Part shown: positions 56,612 to 64,000 of the stretch, piece after piece
Numbering within the stretch: the first letter of the stretch is position 1
Layout of the letters: each line of letters opens with the position of its first letter
NCBI RefSeq assembly: GCF_005860775.1
Contig: NZ_VCHQ01000017.1
Location: 110,168 to 174,167 of the forward strand
DNA length: 64,000 bases
Source: Klebsiella indica
GTDB lineage: Bacteria; Pseudomonadota; Gammaproteobacteria; Enterobacterales; Enterobacteriaceae
Direction of reading: 5' to 3'
The notes under the pieces: generated by a model
What the model saw: the letters and a program-made list of their open reading frames with translations, nothing else
The model's database searches: none
What the model was told of the DNA's origin: nothing
Position numbers and translations under genes: made by a program

Positions 56612-57814
56612 ATGGACCGCGTCCTGCATTTTATTCTCGCGATCGTAGTGGTTGCCATTCTGGCCCTGTTGGTCAGCCACAACCGTAATCAGATTCGTGT
56701 ACGTTACGTCATTCAACTGCTTGTCATTGAAGTGTTACTGGCCTGGTTCTTCCTGAACTCTGATATTGGTCTGGGTTTTGTACAAGGCTTCGCCGGGATG
56801 TTTGAAAAACTCCTCGGTTTTGCCAACGAAGGGACAAACTTCGTCTTCGGCAGCATGAACGATAAAGGCCTGGCTTTCTTCTTCCTGAAAGTGTTGTGCC
56901 CCATCGTTTTCATCTCCGCGCTGATCGGTATTTTGCAACATATTCGTGTCCTGCCGATTATCATTCGCGCAATTGGCACCGTACTGTCCAAAATCAACGG
57001 CATGGGTAAACTGGAATCCTTCAATGCGGTCAGCTCGCTGATTCTGGGCCAGTCGGAAAACTTCATCGCCTATAAAGATATTCTTGGGAAAATGTCCCGC
57101 AACCGCATGTACACAATGGCAGCGACAGCGATGTCGACCGTCTCTATGTCTATCGTGGGCGCGTACATGACCATGCTGCAGCCGAAATACGTTGTGGCGG
57201 CGCTGGTGCTCAACATGTTCAGTACTTTCATCGTTCTGTCGCTCATTAACCCGTATCGCGTGGACGAAAGTGAAGAAAACCTGCAGATGTCCAATCTCCA
57301 TGAAGGACAAAGTTTCTTCGAAATGCTGGGCGAGTACATCCTGGCGGGTTTTAAAGTGGCGATTATCGTCGCTGCAATGTTGATCGGTTTCATCGCGCTG
57401 ATTGCTGCGCTGAACGCCCTGTTCGCCACCGTGACCGGCTGGTTCGGCTACAGTATCTCCTTCCAGGGGATCCTTGGCTACATCTTCTATCCGATCGCAT
57501 GGGTAATGGGCGTACCTGCGGGCGAAGCGCTGCAGGTAGGGAGTATTATGGCAACCAAACTGGTTTCTAACGAATTCGTCGCGATGATGGATCTGCAGAA
57601 AATTGCCGCTACGCTCTCTCCACGTGCGGAAGGCATCCTTTCTATCTTCCTGGTCTCCTTCGCCAACTTCTCCTCTATCGGCATTATCGCGGGGGCGATT
57701 AAAGGATTGAACGAGGAACAAGGTAACGTGGTTTCCCGTTTCGGCCTGAAACTGGTCTATGGTTCGACGCTGGTGAGCGTGCTCTCTGCGTCTATCGCCG
57801 CCCTGGTGCTGTAA
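56612..57814 (+). CDS. nupC: Proton-coupled nucleoside transporter NupC
   Basis: A 400-residue concentrative nucleoside transporter. The start [20 protein letters not shown] at 56612 has GGAG upstream; an in-frame ATG 13 codons earlier is unlikely. Family text includes [36 protein letters not shown] (conserved nucleoside-binding region) and [15 protein letters not shown]. It is divergent from mntH, and the gap of about 350 bp holds both sets of promoter sites. Confidence 0.96.
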   Translation: MDRVLHFILAIVVVAILALLVSHNRNQIRVRYVIQLLVIEVLLAWFFLNSDIGLGFVQGFAGMFEKLLGFANEGTNFVFGSMNDKGLAFFFLKVLCPIVFISALIGILQHIRVLPIIIRAIGTVLSKINGMGKLESFNAVSSLILGQSENFIAYKDILGKMSRNRMYTMAATAMSTVSMSIVGAYMTMLQPKYVVAALVLNMFSTFIVLSLINPYRVDESEENLQMSNLHEGQSFFEMLGEYILAGFKVAIIVAAMLIGFIALIAALNALFATVTGWFGYSISFQGILGYIFYPIAWVMGVPAGEALQVGSIMATKLVSNEFVAMMDLQKIAATLSPRAEGILSIFLVSFANFSSIGIIAGAIKGLNEEQGNVVSRFGLKLVYGSTLVSVLSASIAALVL

Positions 57815-57833
57815 TTAGCAACCTGTATTGCGA

Positions 57834-57856
57834 AGCCGGGCAAGCCCCGGCTTTTT
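57834..57856 (+). terminator. Rho-independent terminator after nupC
   Basis: GCCGGG-CAAG-CCCCGGCTTTTT follows nupC and lies next to the pdeA stop on the other strand. Confidence 0.85.
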
Positions 57857-59646
57857 CATACCCGCAATTCACTCAAGGGTTGCGGTTTACCAATCAGATA
57901 TCCCTGTAAATAATCGACGCCTAATTGCAAAAGCCGGGTTCTCTGCTCCTGGGTTTCGACATACTCCGCAACCACCTTCATATTTTTAGCCTTCGCCATT
58001 TCAATAATGGATTTAACCATAATGACATCTAGCGGATCGGTTGCGATATCACGCACAAAGCAACCGTCTATTTTTACAATATCAGCCTGTAAATTTTTCA
58101 GGCGCTCATAGTTGGCGTAGCCGGTGCCAAAGTCATCAATAGCGATACTGCAGCCGAAATTTCGTAACTGTTGGATGTTATACATACTGATTTCAATATC
58201 AGAAAATACCTGCTCTTCGGTCACCTCAATGGTTATCGTCCCCGGCGCCAGGTTGTAACGTTTAAACAGCATGATAATTTGCGCCGCGCTATCTTGTTGC
58301 ATCAATGTGTGAGGCAGCAGGTTGACCGAAAAATGCTTACCCGGATAGTGATGCAGGACGCGGCATAACGCTTCCAGCACCTGCATATCAAAACGCTGGC
58401 TCAGGTTGAACCGGCTAACCAGTGGAATAAACTGCTGCGGCATGATGATGGCGTTACCGCAGCGCATCCGACAGAGTATCTCGTAATAACCTTCTCCACT
58501 TGCATTCTGAATAGGCTGAGCATATAGCAGCAACGAGCCTTTATTAATGGCGTGTTCAACCTGTCTGAGCAGATGAAGCTGTTCGCTTGAGCGCTCGGGA
58601 ATTTGTCCCTGCCCCATATTCAATGCCCCTACGCGAGAGGTTTCCCCAGCCTGCTCACGCCATCTAATCCTCATCCTCTCGCTACGTGCATAGATATCTG
58701 CCATATAAAACAAACAGACAGTAAACGAAATTAACACGGAAAGAACAAATGCTAGTGAATACTCAATGCTTACCCCATGTAAAAAATTCGGATGATAAAC
58801 AACGAGTAAAAATGCTGATATGGACCATAAAATGCGAATCAGCGTCTGTCCCAGACGCCCAATACCTACGAAGTACAAAATAAAAATAAGAGGAACTAAA
58901 TAACCTGCAATCAAATCAGAAATATAAGGCGTACAAAGCACAAATAATATGGTGGCCAGGGCAATAAACCAGTACAACGTAAATATTCTATGCCCATACG
59001 CCAGACACGGCTGGCAATGATTGCGCCAAAATACACGTGCATATCGCGGACTGATAATCATCCGTAATGGATAATAGAACAGCGCCGTAAAAATTAATCC
59101 CGCACTAATCAGACTTTGTATATCGATAATTGTGTAGATTATCGATATATGGCCGAAATAACCAGACATTGCCACTGGAAACGAGAAAAATTGCCCCACC
59201 ACATACATGCTACCTTTCAACAACAGCGGGGCGAAGAAACCGGCCCAAAAAATCCGCATGCCCCAATGCTTCCCCCTCAGGCCGCTGCGCCAGCGTCTTC
59301 CAGACTGAAAGCGAATAATCGCGCAGGAAACAAGAACCGGGATGAGCTGGCAAAACAACAAAATCATCGCCTGCGGTAACGCCAGACCGACAATCAGGGT
59401 ATTATCGATTGCAAACGTGATAATCAATGGTACAACAGCATACCGACCAAATATAAAAAGGAGTGAATACATGGCGCTCAACGGTAACCACACCAGATAG
59501 AGTTGATTCTCACCAAGGAAAATTTGTGGGGAAATAAATCTGGAAAGAGGGATAGTAATAAAACAGATCAATAACGCCAGCAAAGTTCTTTTAATTTTAA
59601 CAGCAGAATAGTTAATCATTATTGTTGTTATTAACTCGCTCAGCAT
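57856..59646 (-). CDS. pdeA: Cyclic-di-GMP phosphodiesterase PdeA (YfeA) without the GGDEF domain
   Basis: A 596-residue inner-membrane EAL protein. About residues 1-320 form a MASE1-type multi-helix sensor (about eight segments). The EAL domain covers about 365-596, with EIL in YYEILCRMR (EAL position), the catalytic IDDFGTGYANY and the C-terminal LGVDYLQGYLIGKPQP. E. coli PdeA is about 729 residues and has a degenerate GGDEF domain between sensor and EAL; here only about 40 linker residues (WREQAGETSRVGALNMGQGQ, then the EAL domain) take its place. The gene is otherwise intact, so this looks like an in-frame loss. Confidence 0.93.
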   Translation of the reverse strand: MLSELITTIMINYSAVKIKRTLLALLICFITIPLSRFISPQIFLGENQLYLVWLPLSAMYSLLFIFGRYAVVPLIITFAIDNTLIVGLALPQAMILLFCQLIPVLVSCAIIRFQSGRRWRSGLRGKHWGMRIFWAGFFAPLLLKGSMYVVGQFFSFPVAMSGYFGHISIIYTIIDIQSLISAGLIFTALFYYPLRMIISPRYARVFWRNHCQPCLAYGHRIFTLYWFIALATILFVLCTPYISDLIAGYLVPLIFILYFVGIGRLGQTLIRILWSISAFLLVVYHPNFLHGVSIEYSLAFVLSVLISFTVCLFYMADIYARSERMRIRWREQAGETSRVGALNMGQGQIPERSSEQLHLLRQVEHAINKGSLLLYAQPIQNASGEGYYEILCRMRCGNAIIMPQQFIPLVSRFNLSQRFDMQVLEALCRVLHHYPGKHFSVNLLPHTLMQQDSAAQIIMLFKRYNLAPGTITIEVTEEQVFSDIEISMYNIQQLRNFGCSIAIDDFGTGYANYERLKNLQADIVKIDGCFVRDIATDPLDVIMVKSIIEMAKAKNMKVVAEYVETQEQRTRLLQLGVDYLQGYLIGKPQPLSELRV

Positions 59647-60042
59647 AACATCTATATGAACAAATATTATGCTGCTTAATAATGGCAGGCAAGATATTAA
59701 ATCGAGAAAAAATCTGAAATTACCTTTCGCTAAGGGATATGCCTGTTATGGACAAAAAATCATTCGAGATGCATTGGGGGTCCACTGAATGCCTTCCCTG
59801 GAGCGGGTATGAGTCAGTAACCGTGGTGAGCGACAAAACTGTCGGAGCAGATCTGAATGCACGGACGACGCCTCTTAAGAGCGCATTTCATGGAGGTGAT
59901 GCATCACGCAGCGACTAGCAAAGGAGTCATCGTAGGGGGACGCATCCAGGTCAAGTTGCAAGCGCGTTAACGATGAAGCGCTCAGCTTAGCGTATTCATT
60001 TATTATGGAATATTTTGCGGAAACAACGGGAGAATTGAAATT
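59647..60042. other. Intergenic region upstream of pdeA and downstream of alaX
   Basis: Nearly 400 bases. The pdeA promoter should lie at its left side. The only frame of note is the uncertain small one at 59748-59918. No repeat or RNA gene is recognised apart from the tRNA genes starting at 60043. Confidence 0.55.
59748..59918 (+). CDS. Possible small ORF of 56 codons, unknown
   Basis: An ATG with AAGGGA about 12 bases upstream opens a frame encoding MDKKSFEMHWGSTECLPWSG and onward to HGGDASRSD. It is hydrophilic, with no signal peptide or motif, and I recognise no family. It could be chance. It is listed because it is the only small frame in this gap with a possible ribosome site. Confidence 0.2.
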   Translation: MDKKSFEMHWGSTECLPWSGYESVTVVSDKTVGADLNARTTPLKSAFHGGDASRSD

Positions 60043-60118
<76 letters not shown>

Positions 60119-60159
60119 GAAGAAACTCTTTACGAACCAAACCTGATGGGTGCAGGTTT

Positions 60160-60235
<76 letters not shown>

Positions 60236-60267
60236 GTAACGTAAAGCGTGTCGTGTTGACGGGCGGC

Positions 60268-60296
60268 ATAATATGAATTCCTTCGCCAGGTGTCAA
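60268..60296 (-). promoter_or_regulatory. Sigma-70 promoter of the tRNA-Ala operon
   Basis: On the minus strand TTGACA is followed by 17 bases and TATTAT, then a GC-rich discriminator (GCCGCCC), typical of stringently controlled stable-RNA promoters. It drives alaW and alaX. Confidence 0.9.
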
Positions 60297-60454
60297 CGGC
60301 AAAATCAACCTCGACCCTTTGATCGCTGAAAAAGCAGACAAACGGCTGACATTGCGAGCATTATCGCAGCCAAAAGCCAAACATGTCACCCTTTCCTCTA
60401 AAAGGATGCTATAACATGTACAACTAATTCCCATATATTTACTCAGGAAATAGT

Positions 60455-60808
60455 ATGCTCAAGGAACGAATGACACCTGAAGAAATAGCGCATCTGACTG
60501 GTTTCAGTCGGCAAACAATTAACAAATGGGTCCGCAAAGAGGGGTGGCAAACATCTCCGCGCCCTGGCGTGCAGGGCGGAAAGGCGCGTCTCGTACATGT
60601 CAATGAACAAGTTCGCGAGTTTATTCGCAGCGCACAACGCGTGGCTGAGAATCCAGTCCCCTATTCTCCCGCCGATAACAATCTGGAATCGCTGCTGCTT
60701 ACCCTGAGTAAAGAGATGACGCCGGGAGAGCAAAAACAGTTGATGTCGCTGCTGCTTCGTGAAGGGATCAGCGGGTTGCTCAATCGGCTGGGTATTCGCG
60801 ACCAGTAA
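60455..60808 (+). CDS. yfeC: HTH-domain protein YfeC
   Basis: A 117-residue putative DNA-binding protein. The N-terminal helix-turn-helix reads MTPEEIAHLTGFSRQTINKWVRKEGW (residues 6-31), followed by a conserved GVQGGKARLVHV segment and a C-terminal helical domain ending LLREGISGLLNRLGIRDQ. It is followed by yfeD 8 bases downstream, an apparent gene duplication with the same layout. E. coli has the same pair upstream of gltX. The targets are unknown. Confidence 0.9.
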   Translation: MLKERMTPEEIAHLTGFSRQTINKWVRKEGWQTSPRPGVQGGKARLVHVNEQVREFIRSAQRVAENPVPYSPADNNLESLLLTLSKEMTPGEQKQLMSLLLREGISGLLNRLGIRDQ

Positions 60809-60816
60809 GTCACATC

Positions 60817-61209
60817 ATGATGAAACTCAAAGACAAAATGACGGCAGCGGAGCTCGCTAAAGGCCTTAAACTTACCCGACAAACAATCAACCGCTGGGCC
60901 AGAGAGCAAAAATGGCGAACAGAAACCATACCAGGCATTAAAGGCGGGCGCGCTCGTCTGATTGTTATCGATCAGGCGGTAATTGATTATCTGGCAAATA
61001 GTAAGGAATTCCGGGGATTGACCATTGACAACCAGCTTGCAGAAGCGCCCGTTAACTACTTCGTTAATGATGCAGACGCGGTCAGACGTCAAATCGTCGA
61101 AACGCTGCACCTTATGTCCCGGTCAGAACAGTTACAGTTGCGCGATCTTCTGGTGCGCGAGGGGATCAGCGGATTTTTATCCCGGCTTGGTATTACTGGG
61201 GCGGAATAA
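60817..61209 (+). CDS. yfeD: HTH-domain protein YfeD
   Basis: A 130-residue paralogue of YfeC. The HTH is MTAAELAKGLKLTRQTINRWAREQKW, then IPGIKGGRARLIVID, and the C-terminus LVREGISGFLSRLGI parallels YfeC. Two adjacent ATGs (60817, 60820) are possible starts. It is probably in one transcript with yfeC and converges with gltX over a terminator. The function is unknown. Confidence 0.9.
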   Translation: MMKLKDKMTAAELAKGLKLTRQTINRWAREQKWRTETIPGIKGGRARLIVIDQAVIDYLANSKEFRGLTIDNQLAEAPVNYFVNDADAVRRQIVETLHLMSRSEQLQLRDLLVREGISGFLSRLGITGAE

Positions 61210-61213
61210 TAGC

Positions 61214-61246
61214 TAAAAAAGCGGCGGGAATAACTCCGCCGCTTTA
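61214..61246. terminator. Terminator between yfeD and gltX
   Basis: AAAAAAGCGGCGG-GAATAACT-CCGCCGCTTT is a good stem between the convergent genes, with an A-run on the left that serves gltX as well. Confidence 0.85.
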
Positions 61247-61264
61247 CTGTATCTCTTATCTGAA

Positions 61265-62683
61265 TCAGGACTGCTGGCTTTCACGCCCGGCAATAAAGGC
61301 CAGCGCTTTATTAATACGCTCTATGCTACGCGATTTACCGATCGCGTGGACGGTTACATCAAGTGCCGGAGACTGGCCCGCTCCCGTGACGGCTACGCGC
61401 AACGGCATACCGACTTTCCCCATACCGACGTCCAGTTCATCCGCCGTCGCCTGGATCGCATGGTGAACATTCTCTGCCGTCCAGTCACTGATGGCGACGA
61501 GCTTATCGCGCACCACTTCCAGCGGCTGACGAGCAACCGGTCGCAGATGTTTTTTCGCCGCATCGGCATCAAATTCAGCAAAGTCTTCGTAGAAATAACG
61601 GCAGCTTGCCGCCATCTCTTTCAGCGTCTTGCAGCGCTCGCCCAGCAATGTCACCAGCTCAGCCAACTGCGGACCGTTACGGGTATCGATATTTTCCTGC
61701 TCAATGTGCCATTGCAGATGCGTCGCTACATATTCCGGCGCCAGCGAATTAATATAGTGATGGTTCAGCCACTGCAGTTTTTCAGTATTGAACGCGCTCG
61801 CCGATTTACTCACTGCGCTCAGACTAAACAGTTTGATCATCTCTTCACGCGAAAAAATCTCCTGGTCGCCGCTGGACCATCCCAGACGCACCAGATAATT
61901 CAACAGCGCTTCCGGCAAATAGCCATCATCACGATACTGCATTACGCTCACCGCGCCGTGGCGCTTGGAGAGTTTTTTACCGTCATCGCCGTTGATCATA
62001 GAGACGTGAGCATAAACCGGCACCGGCGCGTTCAATGCTTTCAGGATATTGATCTGACGCGGAGTATTATTGATATGATCTTCGCCGCGAATCACGTGGG
62101 TAATCGCCATATCCCAGTCATCAACCACCACACAGAAGTTGTAGGTCGGGGAACCATCGGTACGACGGATGATCAAATCGTCCAGTTCCTGATTACTGAA
62201 TTCGATAGGGCCACGGATCTGATCGTCAAAAATAACGGAGCCTTCTTCTGGATTGGCAAAACGCACAACATAAGGCTCGTCATCAGCATGATGTTCGTGA
62301 CCATGGCGACAACGACCGTCATAACGCGGTTTTTCGCCTTTTGCCATTTGCTCTTCACGCAGCGCGTCCAGACGCGCTTTGGAGCAATAGCATTTATAGG
62401 CAGTGCCCGCCTCCAGCATTTCATCAATCACGGCATTGTAGCGATCAAAACGTTTGGTCTGAAAATACGGACCTTCATCCCATTCCAGGTTCAGCCAGTT
62501 CATACCATCCATAATGGCTTCAATGGCTTCTGGCGTTGAGCGCTCAAGATCGGTGTCTTCAATACGCAGCACAAACTCACCGCCGTGGTGACGTGCAAAA
62601 AGCCAGGAATAGAGAGCAGTACGCGCACCGCCAACATGTAGATAGCCTGTCGGACTAGGCGCGAAACGAGTTTTGATTTTCAT
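61265..62683 (-). CDS. gltX: Glutamyl-tRNA synthetase
   Basis: GltX charges tRNA-Glu for translation and for haem synthesis. The 472-residue class I synthetase has the HIGH-type motif [16 protein letters not shown] (about 7-22), the zinc-binding insert [12 protein letters not shown]...CRHGHE near 98-127 and the KMSKS-type motif [12 protein letters not shown] (about 235-246). It is divergent from the valine tRNA operon and convergent with yfeD, as in E. coli. Confidence 0.97.
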   Translation of the reverse strand: MKIKTRFAPSPTGYLHVGGARTALYSWLFARHHGGEFVLRIEDTDLERSTPEAIEAIMDGMNWLNLEWDEGPYFQTKRFDRYNAVIDEMLEAGTAYKCYCSKARLDALREEQMAKGEKPRYDGRCRHGHEHHADDEPYVVRFANPEEGSVIFDDQIRGPIEFSNQELDDLIIRRTDGSPTYNFCVVVDDWDMAITHVIRGEDHINNTPRQINILKALNAPVPVYAHVSMINGDDGKKLSKRHGAVSVMQYRDDGYLPEALLNYLVRLGWSSGDQEIFSREEMIKLFSLSAVSKSASAFNTEKLQWLNHHYINSLAPEYVATHLQWHIEQENIDTRNGPQLAELVTLLGERCKTLKEMAASCRYFYEDFAEFDADAAKKHLRPVARQPLEVVRDKLVAISDWTAENVHHAIQATADELDVGMGKVGMPLRVAVTGAGQSPALDVTVHAIGKSRSIERINKALAFIAGRESQQS

Positions 62684-62896
62684 GAATTGGCCTTACGTTT
62701 GATAAAGATGCCGACACGCGGCAGTGTTCGTTAGATTTTATGGACGAATATTCTAACACCGTGGGCTGATTCCTCAATGTTGTTACCATTTCAACGTCAC
62801 GCTTTATCTTTTTGTTTATAAATCATGCGCCATAGATGGCATGGCAATCGTTTTGTTTAATTTTACGACGAACAAAAAAATTATTTAGAAAAGGCG

Positions 62897-62924
62897 TTGA
62901 CTCATTTTCAACTCTCCCTATAAT
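62897..62924 (+). promoter_or_regulatory. Promoter of the valU-valX-valY-lysV operon
   Basis: TTGACT (62897), 16 bases, TATAAT (62919), then the first tRNA 18 bases later. The near-consensus boxes and downstream GC content fit a strong tRNA promoter. Confidence 0.9.
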
Positions 62925-62941
62925 GCGACTCCACACAGCGG

Positions 62942-63017
62942 GGGTGATTAGCTCAGCTGGGAGAGCACCTCCCTTACAAGGAGGGGGTCGGCGGTTCGAA
63001 CCCGTCATCACCCACCA
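62942..63017 (+). tRNA. valU: tRNA-Val (anticodon UAC)
   Basis: 76 bases with encoded CCA: acceptor GGGTGAT pairs with ATCACCC, and the anticodon is TAC in CCTTACAAG. It differs from the next two copies at one T-loop base (GTTCGAACC against GTTCGATCC). First gene of the cluster. Confidence 0.97.
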
Positions 63018-63182
63018 ACTACTTCACGTAGTCTCCGCCGTGTAATCCACTATATTTTGCGTTGTGGTCAAGCGGCAACTGAATAACTCTGTTGAACTTA
63101 CATAAAGTAAGCGATTGGAGTAAATAAAGAAAGTCGATGTAATAACGTGAAAAATGAGGATTAAAGCAAGAAATTGAGAAGT

Positions 63183-63258
63183 GGGTGATTAGCTCAGCTG
63201 GGAGAGCACCTCCCTTACAAGGAGGGGGTCGGCGGTTCGATCCCGTCATCACCCACCA
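63183..63258 (+). tRNA. valX: tRNA-Val (anticodon UAC)
   Basis: 76-base valine tRNA with encoded CCA and anticodon TAC, 165 bases after the first copy; the long spacer contains no other gene. Confidence 0.97.
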
Positions 63259-63301
63259 CTTTCTCGCCAGCGAAATTTCTTGCAAAATGAAGTACTGAAG
63301 T

Positions 63302-63377
63302 GGGTGATTAGCTCAGCCGGGAGAGCACCTCCCTTACAAGGAGGGGGTCGGCGGTTCGATCCCGTCATCACCCACCA
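63302..63377 (+). tRNA. valY: tRNA-Val (anticodon UAC)
   Basis: 76-base valine tRNA with encoded CCA and anticodon TAC, differing from the previous copy at one D-loop base (CAGCCGG against CAGCTGG). It lies 4 bases before the tRNA-Lys gene. Confidence 0.97.
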
Positions 63378-63381
63378 CTTC

Positions 63382-63457
63382 GGGTCGTTAGCTCAGTTGG
63401 TAGAGCAGTTGACTTTTAATCAATTGGTCGCAGGTTCGAATCCTGCACGACCCACCA
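63382..63457 (+). tRNA. lysV: tRNA-Lys (anticodon UUU)
   Basis: 76-base lysine tRNA with encoded CCA: acceptor GGGTCGT pairs with ACGACCC, and the anticodon is TTT in GACTTTTAATC. Its last 18 bases, together with the terminator, are repeated 156 bases downstream. Confidence 0.97.
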
Positions 63458-63485
63458 GTGTAAAAAAGCGCCCTAAAGGCGCTTT
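63440..63485 (+). repeat. 46-bp direct repeat, copy 1 (lysV 3' end and terminator)
   Basis: Contains the last 18 bases of tRNA-Lys, the spacer GTGTA and the terminator stem AAGCGCCC-TAAA-GGCGCTTT. Identical to copy 2 at 63596-63641. Confidence 0.97.
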
Positions 63486-63488
63486 TTT
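63463..63488 (+). terminator. Terminator of the val-lys tRNA operon
   Basis: AAAAAAGCGCC-CTAAA-GGCGCTTTTTT: strong stem and six T residues directly after lysV. Confidence 0.95.
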
Positions 63489-63595
63489 GCTATCTGTGAT
63501 AGATAAGATTCGAACCTGCAGCAGGTTCGGGTCGAACGAAGTGAAGACAACGGAGCCGCCCGCGGCGACGGCCCGAAGGGCGAGCAAAGCGAGTC

Positions 63596-63641
63596 ATCCT
63601 GCACGACCCACCAGTGTAAAAAAGCGCCCTAAAGGCGCTTT
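63596..63641 (+). repeat. 46-bp direct repeat, copy 2
   Basis: Exact copy of the lysV 3' end plus terminator, separated from copy 1 by 110 bases containing a CGAACCTGC/GCAGGTTCG hairpin (63512-63530). It could be a decayed attachment-site duplication or a tandem tRNA-operon repeat of the kind seen after some tRNA genes. Confidence 0.97.
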
Positions 63642-63654
63642 CAGATTGCTGACG

Positions 63655-63687
63655 AACCCCATATTTTTGCATGGGGTTCTTCTTTTG
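63655..63687 (+). terminator. Second hairpin terminator-like structure
   Basis: GAACCCCAT-ATTTTTGC-ATGGGGTTC followed by TTCTTTT. It may end readthrough from the tRNA operon or belong to the neighbouring mobile element. Confidence 0.7.
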
Positions 63688-63725
63688 TAGCGACCACAGG
63701 TCGCGATCGCGATTTTTTTCGCTTA

Positions 63726-64000
63726 TCACCCCATCATGGCGTTTTGCCATCCTGATGACGTTACGGGTCTTCCTGACTGCCCTTTCTGCACCATTAACAG
63801 CCAGTAAAAAAGCGCCAGAAGCGCCAACTTCTTCATATTCTGCGCTGTCGCCGCCAGCAGACACTGCATCTGCACTTTCATCAGGCCACGGAACCGTGCA
63901 TACCGGTGACCGTGATGCTGTTTCGCGTCCGCGAAGCTTCTCTCCACCGTTTCCTTGCGCCTCGCGTACACTTTTTTACCCCATTTCGTCAGCCGCAGCG
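63726..64000 (-). CDS. IS1182-like transposase, C-terminal part (runs off the window)
   Basis: The frame is open to the window edge on the minus strand, reading LRLTKWGKKVYARRKETVER then SFADAKQHHGHRYARFRGL, the conserved ERSFADAK-HG-RYARFRG end of IS1182/IS5-superfamily DDE transposases, followed by MQCLLAATAQNMKKLALL. The Glu of the catalytic triad is probably in TVERSFADAK. The N-terminal part and the far inverted repeat lie beyond base 64,000, so completeness cannot be judged. Confidence 0.87.
   Translation of the reverse strand, partial: LRLTKWGKKVYARRKETVERSFADAKQHHGHRYARFRGLMKVQMQCLLAATAQNMKKLALLALFYWLLMVQKGQSGRPVTSSGWQNAMMG

Noticed and set aside
62823..63285. Frames containing TGSNRRPPPCKGGALPAELI
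   Set aside because: This well-known spurious peptide is the reverse translation of tRNA-Val genes.

Overview
The window is chromosomal DNA from a gamma-proteobacterium of the family Enterobacteriaceae, in the Escherichia/Salmonella/Citrobacter group. Gene order truA-usg-pdxB-flk ... fabB-mnmC ... aroC-prmB ... fadJI-fadL-mlaA-yfdC-argW ... alaC-pyuSR-glk-yfeO-ypeC-mntH-nupC-pdeA-alaXW-yfeCD-gltX-valUXY-lysV is the conserved core order of that group. The proteins are close to, but clearly diverged from, the E. coli and Salmonella enterica versions as I remember them. The pgt locus that follows argW in S. Typhimurium is absent. A Citrobacter-like host is my best guess; this is inference from memory, not a database result.

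Region 1 (1-22,370) is ordinary core: tRNA modification (truA, mnmC), vitamin B6 (pdxB), flagellar control (flk), fatty-acid synthesis and degradation (fabB, fadJ, fadI, fadL), EF-P hydroxylation (epmC), chorismate synthesis (aroC), ribosomal protein methylation (prmB), murein hydrolysis (mepA) and outer-membrane lipid transport (mlaA). FadR-type operators are visible at fabB (next to a FabR palindrome), fadI and fadL.

Region 2 (22,370-44,300) is accessory and lies between tRNA-Arg argW and ypdK. It holds four modules. (a) A co-oriented cluster of a Tat-exported binding protein, FecCD-type permease, ATPase, methyltransferase, ModD, TonB-dependent receptor and MOSC protein, with a near-perfect ModE box just upstream. 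This looks like a molybdenum- or tungsten-responsive TonB uptake system. (b) A nitrate/taurine-type ABC transporter plus amidase and a MerR-HTH protein fused to a catalytically dead isochorismatase-like domain. (c) A Cys/Met-metabolism PLP enzyme with an HAAAP-type amino-acid transporter and a divergent LysR regulator. (d) A GntR/PTS/6-phospho-alpha-glucosidase operon. lpxP, which precedes ypdK in E. coli, is not present.

Region 3 (44,500-64,000) is core again, interrupted by a nested insertion. A complete IS200/IS605-family element (TnpA plus TnpB) sits 2 bp after the mntH stop codon, and a complete 1,426-bp IS4 has inserted into its left-end hairpin, flanked by a 14-bp duplication. pdeA (yfeA) lacks the GGDEF-like domain of its E. 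coli counterpart. The window ends in a tRNA cluster (three Val, one Lys) followed by a 46-bp exact repeat of the tRNA-Lys 3' end plus terminator, and then the 3' part of an IS1182-like transposase.
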